From JAVVFH01 sp032250585 (GTDB taxonomy: Bacteria > Pseudomonadota > Gammaproteobacteria > Xanthomonadales > SZUA-36), in the NCBI GenBank assembly GCA_032250585.1, contig JAVVFH010000098.1:1-11770 (forward strand): 11,770 nt of DNA, read 5' to 3'. The notes beneath the pieces were generated by a model. That model worked only from the letters and a program-made list of their open reading frames with translations. It was not told the origin of the DNA and searched no databases. Position 1 is the first letter of the stretch; the number at the start of each line of letters is the position of its first letter. Both the position numbers and the translations under genes were made by a program. This document shows positions 1 to 8,303 of the stretch, piece after piece.

Positions 1-1
1 C

Positions 2-331
2 AGGCTGGACACCCTGGGCGTATTTCGGCGCGCCGGGGTCTGCTGGCTGGGTGCCTCGGAGGTTCCGCGCGAGTTGGTCGCCTTCAGAGCGCTTTTGGCC
101 GCGGCCCTGGACGGTGCGGAAATCTGTTTCGACCAAAAGGAGTGGAAATTTCATCTCACGCTTTATCGCGGTTTGAGAAAGCCGCGCCCGATACTGCATC
201 CCGTGGCCATCGAATGGCAACTGAGCGGCTTCGATCTGATCGAGTCCGTCAGCACGCAAAGCGGTGTCGAATATCGCTCGATCGGGCACTGGCAAGCGGG
301 GCGCGCAGGAAGCCATTCCGGCTTAGCGTAG
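2..331 (+). CDS. thpR: RNA 2',3'-cyclic phosphodiesterase (ThpR/LigT family), 3' part only
   Basis: The reading frame is open from the left edge to a TAG stop, giving about 109 C-terminal residues; the start lies outside the window. The visible part holds FHLTLYRGL, which matches the second HxTL/HxTx motif of the 2H phosphoesterase superfamily. It is followed by a typical family ending ([22 protein letters not shown], shortened here to its pattern: FxLxES, then GxxYRxIxxW). Known family members hydrolyse RNA 2',3'-cyclic phosphates and were first described as 2'-5' RNA ligases. The first HxT motif, needed for certainty, is not in the window. The gene ends about 170 bases before recA and is codirectional, but an extended -10 element before recA suggests separate transcription. 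Family assignment is likely; the exact substrate is unknown. Confidence 0.75.
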   Translation, partial: RLDTLGVFRRAGVCWLGASEVPRELVAFRALLAAALDGAEICFDQKEWKFHLTLYRGLRKPRPILHPVAIEWQLSGFDLIESVSTQSGVEYRSIGHWQAGRAGSHSGLA

Positions 332-378
332 GAAATCCGCGCATAGCCGGACCAGGGCTGAAGCCTTGCGGCGGGCTG

Positions 379-387
379 TGTCATAAT
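379..387 (+). promoter_or_regulatory. candidate extended -10 element for recA
   Basis: TG-N-CATAAT (TGTCATAAT) matches an extended -10 hexamer in five of six positions and lies about 110 bases before the recA start. No convincing -35 is seen at 17 bases, which is tolerated by extended -10 promoters. No CTGT-N8-ACAG LexA box is visible between 332 and 498. Assigned by eye only. Confidence 0.3.
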
Positions 388-498
388 GCCCGCAATCCGC
401 CGCAATCCAGCAATTGCAGACGGCGAAAACCATTCGGAAAACCGCGAATTATGCGAACAACAGCGGGCGTGAAAATCGCCGGCGAATCGGAGAGGACA

Positions 499-1551
499 AT
501 GGACGACAACAGAAAACAGGCTTTGGCAGCAGCCCTTACCCAGATCGAACGCCAGTTCGGCAAAGGCGCCATCATGCGCATGGGCGATGGCACCGCAGCC
601 GACGACATCAAGACCTACTCCACGGGTTCGCTGATCCTGGATTCAGCACTTGGCATAGGTGGCTTGCCGCGCGGCCGGGTGGTCGAGATTTACGGCCCCG
701 AATCCAGCGGCAAGACCACGCTCACACTGCACGCCATCGCCGAATGTCAGAAAGCTGGCGGCACTGCGGCTTTCGTCGATGCTGAGCACGCGCTGGACCC
801 GGGCTATGCCGAGAAACTGGGCGTCAACGTGGAAGACCTGCTGGTGTCCCAGCCCGACACCGGTGAGCAGGGGCTGGAAATCACGGACATGCTGGTGCGC
901 TCCGGCGCGGTGGACATGGTTGTCGTCGATTCGGTCGCGGCGCTGACGCCCAAGGCGGAGATCGAGGGCGACATGGGCGACTCCCACGTCGGGCTGCAGG
1001 CCCGCCTGATGTCACAGGCGCTGCGCAAGCTGACCGGCAACATCAAGCGCTCCAACTGCATGGTCATCTTCATCAACCAGATCCGCATGAAAATCGGCGT
1101 GATGTTCGGCAGCCCGGAAACCACCACCGGTGGCAATGCCCTGAAGTTCTACGCTTCGATCCGGCTCGACATTCGCCGCATCGGCGCTCTGAAGAAGGGC
1201 GACGAGGTGGTCGGCAACCAGACCCGAGTCAAGGTGGTCAAGAACAAGATGGCGCCGCCGTTCAAACAGGCCGAGTTCGAGATTCTCTACGGCCAGGGCA
1301 TCTCCCGCGAAGGGGAACTCATCGAACTGGGTGTCCTTCACAACCTGGTCGACAAGGCCGGCGCCTGGTACAGCTACAACGGCGATCGCATCGGTCAGGG
1401 CAAGGAAAACGTCCGCCAGTTCCTGAAAGACAATCCGGAAATCACCGAGGAACTCTACGGAAAGGTGCGGGCGATCATGATGCCGGAACCCGTCGCCAAG
1501 GAAAAACAGGCGAAGGGCGAGGTGGCCAGCGAAGAACCCGTCGCCAGGTAA
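499..1551 (+). CDS. recA: recombinase RecA
   Basis: A 350-residue protein, the usual RecA length. RecA coats single-stranded DNA, catalyses ATP-dependent strand exchange, and triggers LexA self-cleavage in the SOS response. Visible signatures are the N-terminal helix (MDDNRKQAL), the Walker A motif GPESSGKT at residues 66-73, the catalytic glutamate E96 (DAEHALD), the Walker B strand VVVD ending at D144, loop L1 around 156-165 ([10 protein letters not shown]), and the NQIR/loop L2 region from about 193 to 212 (FINQIRMK...[12 protein letters not shown]). The C-terminus is charged and low in complexity, as usual. The ATG at 499 is chosen because GAGAGG lies just upstream at 490-495 and the protein then starts exactly as RecA does. 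The frame is open further upstream (to 142), but that extension has no RecA similarity and overlaps thpR. recX follows after 21 bases, so the two are probably cotranscribed. Confidence 0.98.
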   Translation: MDDNRKQALAAALTQIERQFGKGAIMRMGDGTAADDIKTYSTGSLILDSALGIGGLPRGRVVEIYGPESSGKTTLTLHAIAECQKAGGTAAFVDAEHALDPGYAEKLGVNVEDLLVSQPDTGEQGLEITDMLVRSGAVDMVVVDSVAALTPKAEIEGDMGDSHVGLQARLMSQALRKLTGNIKRSNCMVIFINQIRMKIGVMFGSPETTTGGNALKFYASIRLDIRRIGALKKGDEVVGNQTRVKVVKNKMAPPFKQAEFEILYGQGISREGELIELGVLHNLVDKAGAWYSYNGDRIGQGKENVRQFLKDNPEITEELYGKVRAIMMPEPVAKEKQAKGEVASEEPVAR

Positions 1552-1572
1552 AGGCGCTTCGCGAACCGTCCG

Positions 1573-2031
1573 TTGTCCACCGGAGATCCGCAAGCACCCT
1601 CATTGAACGACATGAGGGCCTTTGCCTATCGTCTGCTGGGTCGGCGTGAATACAGCATTGCCGAATTGGTCCGGCGCCTGGAGCAGAAGTGGCCGCAAGC
1701 CGGCGACATCGGCTCCCTGGTCGAAAGCCTGGTCGACGAAAACCTGCTCTCCGATCGGCGCTTCGCCGAATCGTTCGTCCGCTCCCGCCTGCAGCGCAGC
1801 CAGGGTCCGCTGAAGATCAAAGCCGCGCTGCGGGCCAAGGGTGTCGGCGATGGCGACATCGCCGCAGCACTGACGGCCGACGACGGACAGTGGGCGGAGT
1901 TGGCTGCGGCCTGGCTGCAGCGTCAGCATGCCGGCGCGCTCGATTACGATGACCGTAAGAAATATTACCGCCGCCTGGTAAGCCGCGGTTTTACCCACGA
2001 GCAGGCGATGGAAGCGATCAACCGGCTTTGA
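1573..2031 (+). CDS. recX: recombination regulatory protein RecX
   Basis: A 152-residue protein of the RecX family, made of repeated three-helix units. Known RecX proteins bind in the groove of RecA filaments and limit filament growth and coprotease activity. Recognisable elements are RLLGRREYSIAELVRRL near the N-terminus, LVDENLLSDRRFAESFVRSR in the middle, the G-PLKIKAALRAKGV segment, and the C-terminal RRLVSRGFTHEQAMEAI. It sits 21 bases after recA, the standard position, and probably depends on recA read-through. The start is uncertain: TTG at 1573 gives the usual N-terminal length, while TTG 1603 and ATG 1612 are in frame, and none has a strong ribosome-binding site. Identity is secure and the start is not. 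Confidence 0.93.
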   Translation: MSTGDPQAPSLNDMRAFAYRLLGRREYSIAELVRRLEQKWPQAGDIGSLVESLVDENLLSDRRFAESFVRSRLQRSQGPLKIKAALRAKGVGDGDIAAALTADDGQWAELAAAWLQRQHAGALDYDDRKKYYRRLVSRGFTHEQAMEAINRL

Positions 2032-2074
2032 ACTTCCATGCCCCGCGTCGATACTCATTCAAGCTTGCTTTCGG

Positions 2075-2121
2075 TACACTCCGCTCACAGGTTGTAAGCA
2101 TTGCATTTTCAGGATACGGAG
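2075..2121 (+). promoter_or_regulatory. alaS leader: possible -10 and Shine-Dalgarno
   Basis: The 99-base gap between recX and alaS contains TACACT at 2075-2080, a four-of-six match to a -10 hexamer with no good -35. GGAG at 2118-2121 lies nine bases before the GTG start. The Shine-Dalgarno decides the GTG start of alaS; the promoter is weakly supported. No terminator was seen after recX. Confidence 0.25.
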
Positions 2122-2130
2122 CCCTAGCGC

Positions 2131-4800
<2,670 letters not shown>

Positions 4801-4875
4801 CAGGGCACTGGATCGGAACGAAGGGATATGGGGCAAAGTCGGCCTGAAGGGGCTGTTCCTTGCATTAAAATCGTC

Positions 4876-4904
4876 TCGCAACGGTTTTGGCATAAGCGTA
4901 TAAG
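4876..4904 (+). promoter_or_regulatory. csrA: candidate csrA promoter
   Basis: TATAAG at 4899-4904 is a five-of-six match to the -10 hexamer. It is preceded at 17 bases by TCGCAA (4876-4881), a poor -35. It lies in the alaS-csrA gap, 50 bases before the csrA start, and the surroundings are AT-rich relative to the flanking genes. The ribosome-binding site AAGGAAGG (4942-4949) contains a GGA core of the kind CsrA itself binds, so autoregulation of translation is plausible from knowledge of the family. Confidence 0.4.
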
Positions 4905-4954
4905 ACTAAAAAATAGCGGACGCATGATGTGTCCTGAACCAAAGGAAGGTTGCT

Positions 4955-5158
4955 ATGCTCATTTTGACAAGACGGATCGGGGAAAAACTTGTCATTGGTG
5001 ACAATGTCACCGTAACGGTATTGGGCGTCAAGGGGAATCAGATTCGTATCGGCATCGAAGCTCCCCCGGATATCCAGGTCCACCGGGAAGAAATCTATCA
5101 ACGGATTTTGAAGGAAAGAAGGGACGGGACAGGCGCAACGTCGGGCACTGACTCATAA
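4955..5158 (+). CDS. csrA: carbon storage regulator CsrA
   Basis: A 67-residue RNA-binding protein of the CsrA/RsmA family. It forms a domain-swapped dimer that binds GGA motifs in mRNA leaders to repress or stabilise transcripts, and controls carbon storage, motility and biofilm genes. The core is nearly identical to E. coli Csr[34 protein letters not shown], then the RNA-binding [10 protein letters not shown] with the key arginine at 44. The C-terminal tail ([15 protein letters not shown]) is variable, as expected. The start at 4955 has an ideal AAGGAAGG upstream. The position between alaS and tRNA-Ser is conserved in gammaproteobacteria. I saw no clear terminator after the gene, so the tRNA may be cotranscribed. 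Confidence 0.96.
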   Translation: MLILTRRIGEKLVIGDNVTVTVLGVKGNQIRIGIEAPPDIQVHREEIYQRILKERRDGTGATSGTDS

Positions 5159-5248
5159 AAAATCTTTACCCGGTAAAACGCAAACAGTATCCTTGCGCCG
5201 CGTCAAAAAAAGCAGGCGCGGGCATCTGTAGACAAACCACAGACGTCA

Positions 5249-5276
5249 CTGTAGGAGCAAGCGAAGCTCGCGACAG
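5249..5276. repeat. REP-like imperfect palindrome
   Basis: An imperfect dyad with arms CTGTaGGAGC and GCTCgCgACAG around AAGCGAA. The string GTAGGAGC...GCTCGCGA resembles the REP family common in pseudomonads and relatives. It lies in the csrA-tRNA gap. Whether it is repeated elsewhere in the genome cannot be seen from this window. Confidence 0.4.
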
Positions 5277-5315
5277 CGGCACGAAAAAAGAACAAAATTG
5301 AACAATCCGTTTCAA

Positions 5316-5408
5316 GGAGAGGTGGCCGAGTGGCTGAAGGCGCTCCCCTGCTAAGGGAGTATGGGTATAAAAAGCCCATCGAGGGTTCGAATCCCTCCCT
5401 CTCCGCCA
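5316..5408 (+). tRNA. tRNA-Ser(GCT)
   Basis: A complete class II tRNA of 93 bases with encoded CCA (5406-5408). The acceptor arms GGAGAGG (5316-5322) and CCTCTCC (5398-5404) pair fully, with discriminator G at 5405. The anticodon stem CTCCC/GGGAG (5343-5347/5355-5359) encloses loop CTGCTAA with anticodon GCT at 5350-5352. A long variable arm (ATGGG...CCCAT) is typical of serine tRNAs. The T arm is GAGGG-TTCGAAT-CCCTC (5381-5397). It reads AGC/AGU codons and corresponds in position and anticodon to E. coli serV, which also follows csrA. Its 3' end is overlapped by a minus-strand open frame. Confidence 0.97.
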
Positions 5409-6244
5409 GATACAGAAAACCCCACGCGAGGTGGGGTTTTCTGTATCTGCCAGAGCGGGGCTGGATGAGAGCCCTTGCGAGCCGAAGGTGAGCAGGGTTC
5501 GACACAAAATTGTCGGGAACAATTTTGAACGTCGAAGCGCAGCATAGACGGCCCGAAGGGCGGAGGGCAGGATGCCGGAAGTAAATATTCGCCGGGAGCG
5601 TATTTGGTCGTCGCAGGCGGCGGGCGGGGACCCTTGCAGCGCTGCAAATCATCTGTCCGGAGTTCCTCAGAACCCGAGCCTCCCGCCAGGGCGCGCATAC
5701 AGGCCAGCGAGTCGGGCATGTTCTCGCGCATGGTTCGCCGCACGATGAAGGTCGGCAGCAGCAGCGGGGGTCGGACCCTGACTTCGTGCACGACGACGGT
5801 GCCTTGCTCCACCGGTAAGAATTCCCAGCTGCCTGCTAACGCGCGCAGGCTGCCTTCCAGCATTTCGAACTGCATGAAACGATATGGTACACGCTGCGCT
5901 TCGAGGGTAAACGACTGCCGCGGCATCAGCCAGAAATTCTTGACCTCCTGGTGGATCACCGCGTACTCGCCGCTGTCCTCGAGTATCTCGCAAATTTTCA
6001 AGCCTTCGGTAAACACAAAGGCCAGTTCGCAGGAGGTAATGACCTCCCACATGTTCTGCGCCGGGGCACGCACCAGGATACTGGCGCGGGCCGACTCTCC
6101 AGGCTGGTCCGTGGACAGCATTTCAACCACGACCTCACCTTTTTCCAGCCGGGCCATTATTTCATCCGGCAGCGTTTCCATCGACGGAGTCGCAACGGGC
6201 CCGGTGAGCAGGATCAACATGGAAAGCAAGCTCAGCATCGGCAC
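5351..6244 (-). CDS. exported SRPBCC (START/polyketide cyclase-like) protein with aberrant 3' end
   Basis: The open frame has 297 codons. An N-terminal hydrophobic segment (MLSLLSMLILLTGPVATPS) looks like a signal peptide. Residues of about 35-195 follow the SRPBCC/START fold pattern: GESARASILVRAPAQNMWEV, then LKICEIL, VKNFWLMPRQSFTLEAQ, RFMQFEMLEGSLRALAGSWEF and IVRRTMRENMPDSLACMRAL. Such proteins bind hydrophobic ligands; no ligand can be inferred. The last 100 or so residues are not domain-like. They translate hairpin repeats (5498-5606), the terminator, and finally the antisense of tRNA-Ser (the tail motif GGEGGIRTLDG is a well-known artefact of that). The natural stop near 5655 appears lost. 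Start candidates are GTG 6244 and ATG 6238, with no good ribosome-binding site and a TAA just upstream. The gene could be a 3'-damaged remnant. Confidence 0.7.
   Translation of the reverse strand: MPMLSLLSMLILLTGPVATPSMETLPDEIMARLEKGEVVVEMLSTDQPGESARASILVRAPAQNMWEVITSCELAFVFTEGLKICEILEDSGEYAVIHQEVKNFWLMPRQSFTLEAQRVPYRFMQFEMLEGSLRALAGSWEFLPVEQGTVVVHEVRVRPPLLLPTFIVRRTMRENMPDSLACMRALAGGSGSEELRTDDLQRCKGPRPPPATTKYAPGEYLLPASCPPPFGPSMLRFDVQNCSRQFCVEPCSPSARKGSHPAPLWQIQKTPPRVGFSVSGGEGGIRTLDGLFIPILP
5408..5448. terminator. bidirectional intrinsic terminator after tRNA-Ser
   Basis: A perfect 18-bp inverted repeat (5408-5425 and 5431-5448) with loop GCGAG. The GC-rich core CCCCAC/GTGGGG is flanked by AAAA on the left and TTTT on the right, so it can stop transcription on both strands. 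It starts at the final A of the tRNA CCA end. It would end csrA/tRNA transcripts, and would also terminate the convergent minus-strand SRPBCC gene inside its own reading frame. Confidence 0.85.
5498..5536. repeat. hairpin with CGGGA loop
   Basis: The inner stem AAAATTGT (5506-5513) pairs with ACAATTTT (5519-5526) around CGGGA. An outer stem TTCGAC (5498-5503) pairs with GTCGAA (5531-5536). It belongs with two other hairpins with CGRGA loops at 5583 and 6335. Confidence 0.6.
5583..5605. repeat. CGGGA-loop hairpin, copy 2
   Basis: AAATA-TT-CGC (TT bulged) pairs with GCG-TATTT around loop CGGGA (5593-5597), followed by GGTCGTCG. It aligns with the hairpin at 6335-6357, which is followed by GTCGCCG. 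Confidence 0.5.
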
Positions 6245-6334
6245 CAGTTAAATCGAAAAAATCCGGGGAGTCCAGTATCGGGGACGTAGCAGGCACTGGA
6301 AATGAAGGGATGGCTCAATCCCGTCATGGTTCGG

Positions 6335-6357
6335 CAAATTCGCCGAGAGCGAATTTG
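6335..6357. repeat. CGAGA-loop hairpin, copy 3
   Basis: A perfect 9-bp stem, CAAATTCGC (6335-6343) with GCGAATTTG (6349-6357), encloses CGAGA. The shared string with copy 2 is AAAT-(AT)-TCGCCGRGAGCGWATTTGGTCGYCG, in direct orientation about 750 bases away. Confidence 0.55.
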
Positions 6358-6390
6358 GTCGCCGTATGTGCCCGGAGGGCCGAAACCGGG

Positions 6391-6422
6391 GAGGGTTTCG
6401 GACAATCCCTCTCTCTCCGCCA
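6391..6422 (+). repeat. degenerate duplicate of the tRNA-Ser 3' end (possible att site)
   Basis: This segment repeats the T arm, acceptor 3' strand and CCA of the tRNA at 5381-5408. It has GAGGG, then TTTCGGACAAT in place of TTCGAAT, then CCCTC, TCTCTCC, G and CCA. The differences are a four-base insertion in the T loop and one C-to-T change. No 5' half of a tRNA is found upstream, so this is a fragment, not a gene. The left part also forms a stem CCGAAACC/GGTTTCGG (6380-6387/6394-6401). Such tRNA 3'-end duplications mark the far end of elements inserted at tRNA genes, but they can also come from loss of a tandem tRNA copy. Confidence 0.65.
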
Positions 6423-6522
6423 AAAACCAGAGACTCCGTTTTTTCCGTGGGCACGCAGCCGAAGGTCATTACCACCGGGCAGCCGTGCGCTCATTCATGC
6501 GTTCGCCTCCAGGTTGCTGCGG

Positions 6523-6528
6523 TATAGT
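6523..6528 (+). promoter_or_regulatory. candidate -10 for the symporter remnant / hemolysin III transcript
   Basis: TATAGT, five of six to consensus, lies 31 bases before the ATG at 6560. No good -35 at the proper distance is seen. If active it would transcribe the symporter pseudogene and the overlapping hemolysin III gene. Confidence 0.3.
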
Positions 6529-6559
6529 TTCCGACAAGTGAAGCACGGGCAGGGAATTC

Positions 6560-6977
6560 ATGAGCATAACGGCCGGCGTATTCATCGCGTACCTGGTGGT
6601 ACTGGCGGGACTGGCCTGGTGGAGCCGCCGCGAGTCCCGCTCGATGAGCGGCTATTTCATCGCCGGCAAAAACCTGCCGCCGTGGGTGGTCGCCTTCAGC
6701 ATTGGTCTTCTGGTTCGTGCTGTTCGCCTGGTCCGGGCTCGGCGCCGCCTTCGGCCCGGTGCTGCTGTGCGCACTCTGGTATCCGAAAACCAACCTGCGC
6801 GGCGCGATTGCCGGCATGCTGGGCGGTTTCGGAACCACCGTAGCCTGGGCGCTGTGGCTGAAGCCCCTGGCCTACGACCTGCTGGAAGTGGTTCCGGGTT
6901 TCATCGTGGGCCTGTTGTTGACCGTCCATTTCAGCCACCGCTCAGGCCGCGGCGCGACAAAGGGATGTTCGACATGA
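6560..6977 (+). pseudogene. sodium:solute symporter (SSS/PutP family), internal deletion and frameshift
   Basis: The N-terminus from ATG 6560 (AGGGA at 6551-6555) is typical of the family: MSITAGVFIAYLVVLAGLAW, then SMSGYFIAGKNLPPWVVAFS. At about 6700 the frame changes. From about 6702, one frame over, the sequence continues with the C-terminal end of a symporter: VLFAWSGLGAAFGPVLLCAL, then YPKTNLRGAIAGMLGGFGTT and VPGFIVGLLLTVHFS, ending at TGA 6975-6977. About 47 N-terminal and 90 C-terminal residues remain, so roughly 350 residues of a normal protein of about 490 are missing, including most of the transmembrane core. It cannot be functional. The stop overlaps the next start (ATGA), so the pair was probably once a coupled operon. 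The alternative explanation is an assembly collapse. Confidence 0.8.
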
Positions 6978-7654
6978 CGGATCAAGACGGCGGTGGCGAA
7001 AATTTCCGTGAGCACCTGTCCGCAGCGCTGAAACCGCGGCTTCGGGGCTGGCTGCATTTTGGCTCGGGGCCGCTTGCGCTGGTGCTTGGCCTGGGTCTGC
7101 TGGTGGCCACGCCGAGTGAACCGCTGCGCATTGCGATTGCCGTTTACGTGCTCACGACGGTGATGCTGTTTGGCGTCAGTGCCGCCTACCATCTGGGTGC
7201 CGGTTCGCCGCGCGTGAATGCCTTCCTGAGGCGACTCGATCACGCCAATATTTATCTGTTCATCGCCGGCTCCTATACGCCGTTCGCGGCCGCGCTGCCG
7301 TCGGTCCGGCTGCGGTGGATGATCCTCGGACTGGTCTGGGGCACCGCGCTGCTGGGGCTGATCGTGCGTGTTGTCTGGACGGAGGCCCCGCGCTGGCTGG
7401 TAACGGCCTCCTACATCGGGCTCGGCTGGGTCGCGGTGGTCTACCTGCCGGCACTGTATGAAGCCTTCGGGCCACTCACGGTCATGTTGTTGGCCGTAGG
7501 CGGCCTCTTGTACACCATCGGTGGCGTGGTCTACGCGCTCAAAAGGCCGAACCCGCACCCTGCGTGGTTTGGTTTCCACGAGTTATTCCACGCGTTTACC
7601 ATCGTGGCTTACCTCGTGCAATATGCCGCTATTGCCCTGGCTGTCCTTGGTTGA
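6974..7654 (+). CDS. trhA: hemolysin III / PAQR family membrane protein (TrhA-like)
   Basis: A 226-residue integral membrane protein, normal for the bacterial hemolysin III family. After a hydrophilic N-terminus of about 35 residues come the family motifs: SAAYHLG early (the conserved S-x3-H), LRRLDHANIYLFIAGSYTPF in the centre, and PAWFGFHELFHAFTIVAY near the C-terminus (HExxH-like FHELFH). Seven hydrophobic segments are visible. The conserved Ser, Asp and His residues form the metal site known in PAQR proteins, and family members act in membrane homeostasis. The ATG at 6974 is preferred over the in-frame ATG 6965, because AAAGGGA lies eight bases upstream and the start overlaps the symporter stop (ATGA). 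Expression may have become dependent on the remnant upstream. Confidence 0.92.
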   Translation: MTDQDGGGENFREHLSAALKPRLRGWLHFGSGPLALVLGLGLLVATPSEPLRIAIAVYVLTTVMLFGVSAAYHLGAGSPRVNAFLRRLDHANIYLFIAGSYTPFAAALPSVRLRWMILGLVWGTALLGLIVRVVWTEAPRWLVTASYIGLGWVAVVYLPALYEAFGPLTVMLLAVGGLLYTIGGVVYALKRPNPHPAWFGFHELFHAFTIVAYLVQYAAIALAVLG

Positions 7655-7949
7655 ATTTTGCGACGCCCGCTGCGCGGCGACCTGGAAGCCAGCGCCATTG
7701 ATTCAAGACTGAAAGCCCAGAAACTCCGGTCCTATTTGGTGAGATATGTGGCTTAGAAAGTCATACTTCTTTCCATCCGGAACTGGCATTTATACCAGTA
7801 TCGGCGCGTGGCCTTGTGACGGATCATAATTGCGGGAGGTAAAAACCGCCCAAATGGCCCGGAGCCGACACGATTGCATTCGATTGGTGCCGGGCAGACA
7901 TAAGGATGTGTCAAACCTCTTGGTAACAAGGACCTTGTCCTTGCTTCGA

Positions 7950-7975
7950 CCGGGGACTGTAATTACAGTCCCCGG
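7950..7975. repeat. perfect 26-bp palindrome
   Basis: The half-site CCGGGGACTGTAA is followed immediately by its exact reverse complement. It stands in noncoding DNA, 7 bases after another stem (7927-7943). Sequences of this type occur around REP-associated (IS200-like) transposase genes in related bacteria, but no transposase is present here. Confidence 0.7.
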
Positions 7976-8045
7976 CGTTATTTCGTATTTTGCTTCAAAG
8001 CCGACCCCAGCGGCATGCAAGCTGCTCTTTCAGCGCAGCGCCGGG

Positions 8046-8147
8046 TCAGAACGTCACGGTCACCACGAGCGAATCGACGTAGCTGCCGGCCCCGACATTC
8101 TGTAATGCCGGAATGCGGCCAATGAACGCTGGCCTGTGTCGGGCGGT
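8046..8147 (-). pseudogene. 3' remnant of a spore coat protein U (Csu-type fimbrial) gene
   Basis: Reading the minus strand to a TGA at 8046-8048 gives a tail whose key strings are FIGRIPALQN and VGAGSYVDSLVVTVTF. The GR(I/V)P...(A)GSYxDxxxVTVTF ending is the hallmark C-terminal beta strand of the SCPU domain found in Csu-type pilins. The frame is closed by TAA at 8148-8150, so only about 30 codons remain, with no start. The parent gene would have encoded a secreted pilus subunit. The fragment is too short for certainty, but the match is specific. Confidence 0.55.
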
Positions 8148-8191
8148 TTATTTGCCGCGACGCGGCTGAATGACCGATTTTCCCTGTCGCT

Positions 8192-8209
8192 ACTGTCACT
8201 TGTCACAGT
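8192..8209. promoter_or_regulatory. ACTGT-N8-ACAGT dyad, site 1
   Basis: ACTGT-CACTTGTC-ACAGT, centred about 103 bases before the lipoprotein start. It has the same arms as the sites at 8896 and 9792. CATGAT at 8236-8241 could be a -10, which would place the dyad near -47. The regulator is unknown. Confidence 0.55.
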
Positions 8210-8261
8210 TTCGCTGATCTCATTCCCCGCGCGATCATGATGTGCGCAGCCAGAACCACGA

Positions 8262-8293
8262 GTTCATGCTTCTGCGGGTTCATGCTTCAGGGA
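8262..8293. repeat. two-copy 16-base tandem repeat
   Basis: GTTCATGCTTCTGCGG (8262-8277) is followed directly by GTTCATGCTTCAGGGA (8278-8293); the first 11 bases are identical. The end of the second copy supplies the AGGGA ribosome-binding site for the gene at 8304. Confidence 0.6.
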
Positions 8294-8303
8294 TGAAGAA
8301 ACG

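Larger units (their letters stand above)
5449..5655. other. repeat-rich spacer between tRNA terminator and SRPBCC domain
   Basis: No independent gene is supported here. The stretch is rich in inverted repeats (5498-5536 and 5583-5605) and in purine/GC runs such as GGCCCGAAGGGCGGAGGG at 5550-5567. It is formally open on the minus strand as the tail of the SRPBCC frame, but the translation is arginine/proline/cysteine-rich and not protein-like. Confidence 0.5.
7655..8303. other. gene-free stretch with palindromes and gene debris
   Basis: No intact gene is supported. Reading on in the hemolysin III frame, 7655-7756 stays open for 33 codons (ending LKAQKLRSYLVRYVA) without a start; this may be debris of an unknown gene. 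Further on are a stem CAAGGAC/GTCCTTG (7927-7943), a perfect 26-bp palindrome (7950-7975), the 3' end of a spore-coat-U gene on the minus strand (8046-8147), an ACTGT-N8-ACAGT dyad (8192-8209), and a 16-base tandem repeat (8262-8293). Possible frames through 7790-8105 on both strands are broken up by these palindromes and look spurious. Confidence 0.6.

Noticed and set aside
142..498. In-frame N-terminal extension of recA back to 142
   Set aside because: It overlaps thpR in another frame and has no RecA similarity. RecA length and the ribosome-binding site support 499.
5191..5218. Possible csrA terminator (GCGCC ... GGCGC around a run of A)
   Set aside because: The stem is only five bp with a 15-base loop and no following T tract on the plus strand.
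5226..5242. CTGT...ACAG dyad in the csrA-tRNA gap
   Set aside because: The spacing is nine, not eight, and the flanking A/T of the ACTGT/ACAGT arms is missing, so it was not counted with the three sites.
5166..5652. Minus-strand frames across tRNA-Ser with sequences like GRDSNPRWAFYTHTPL and REGFEPSMGFLYPYSL
   Set aside because: These are the well-known false proteins from antisense reading of tRNA-Ser. They overlap the terminator and repeats.
6232..6475. Minus-strand frames across the tRNA-Ser 3' fragment
   Set aside because: They read the duplicated tRNA end and hairpins in antisense and have no domain or ribosome-binding site.
7790..8105. Short frames on both strands (plus 7830-8105, minus 7790-8020)
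   Set aside because: Both read through the 26-bp palindrome, have no credible ribosome-binding site or domain, and the plus frame runs over the SCPU remnant.
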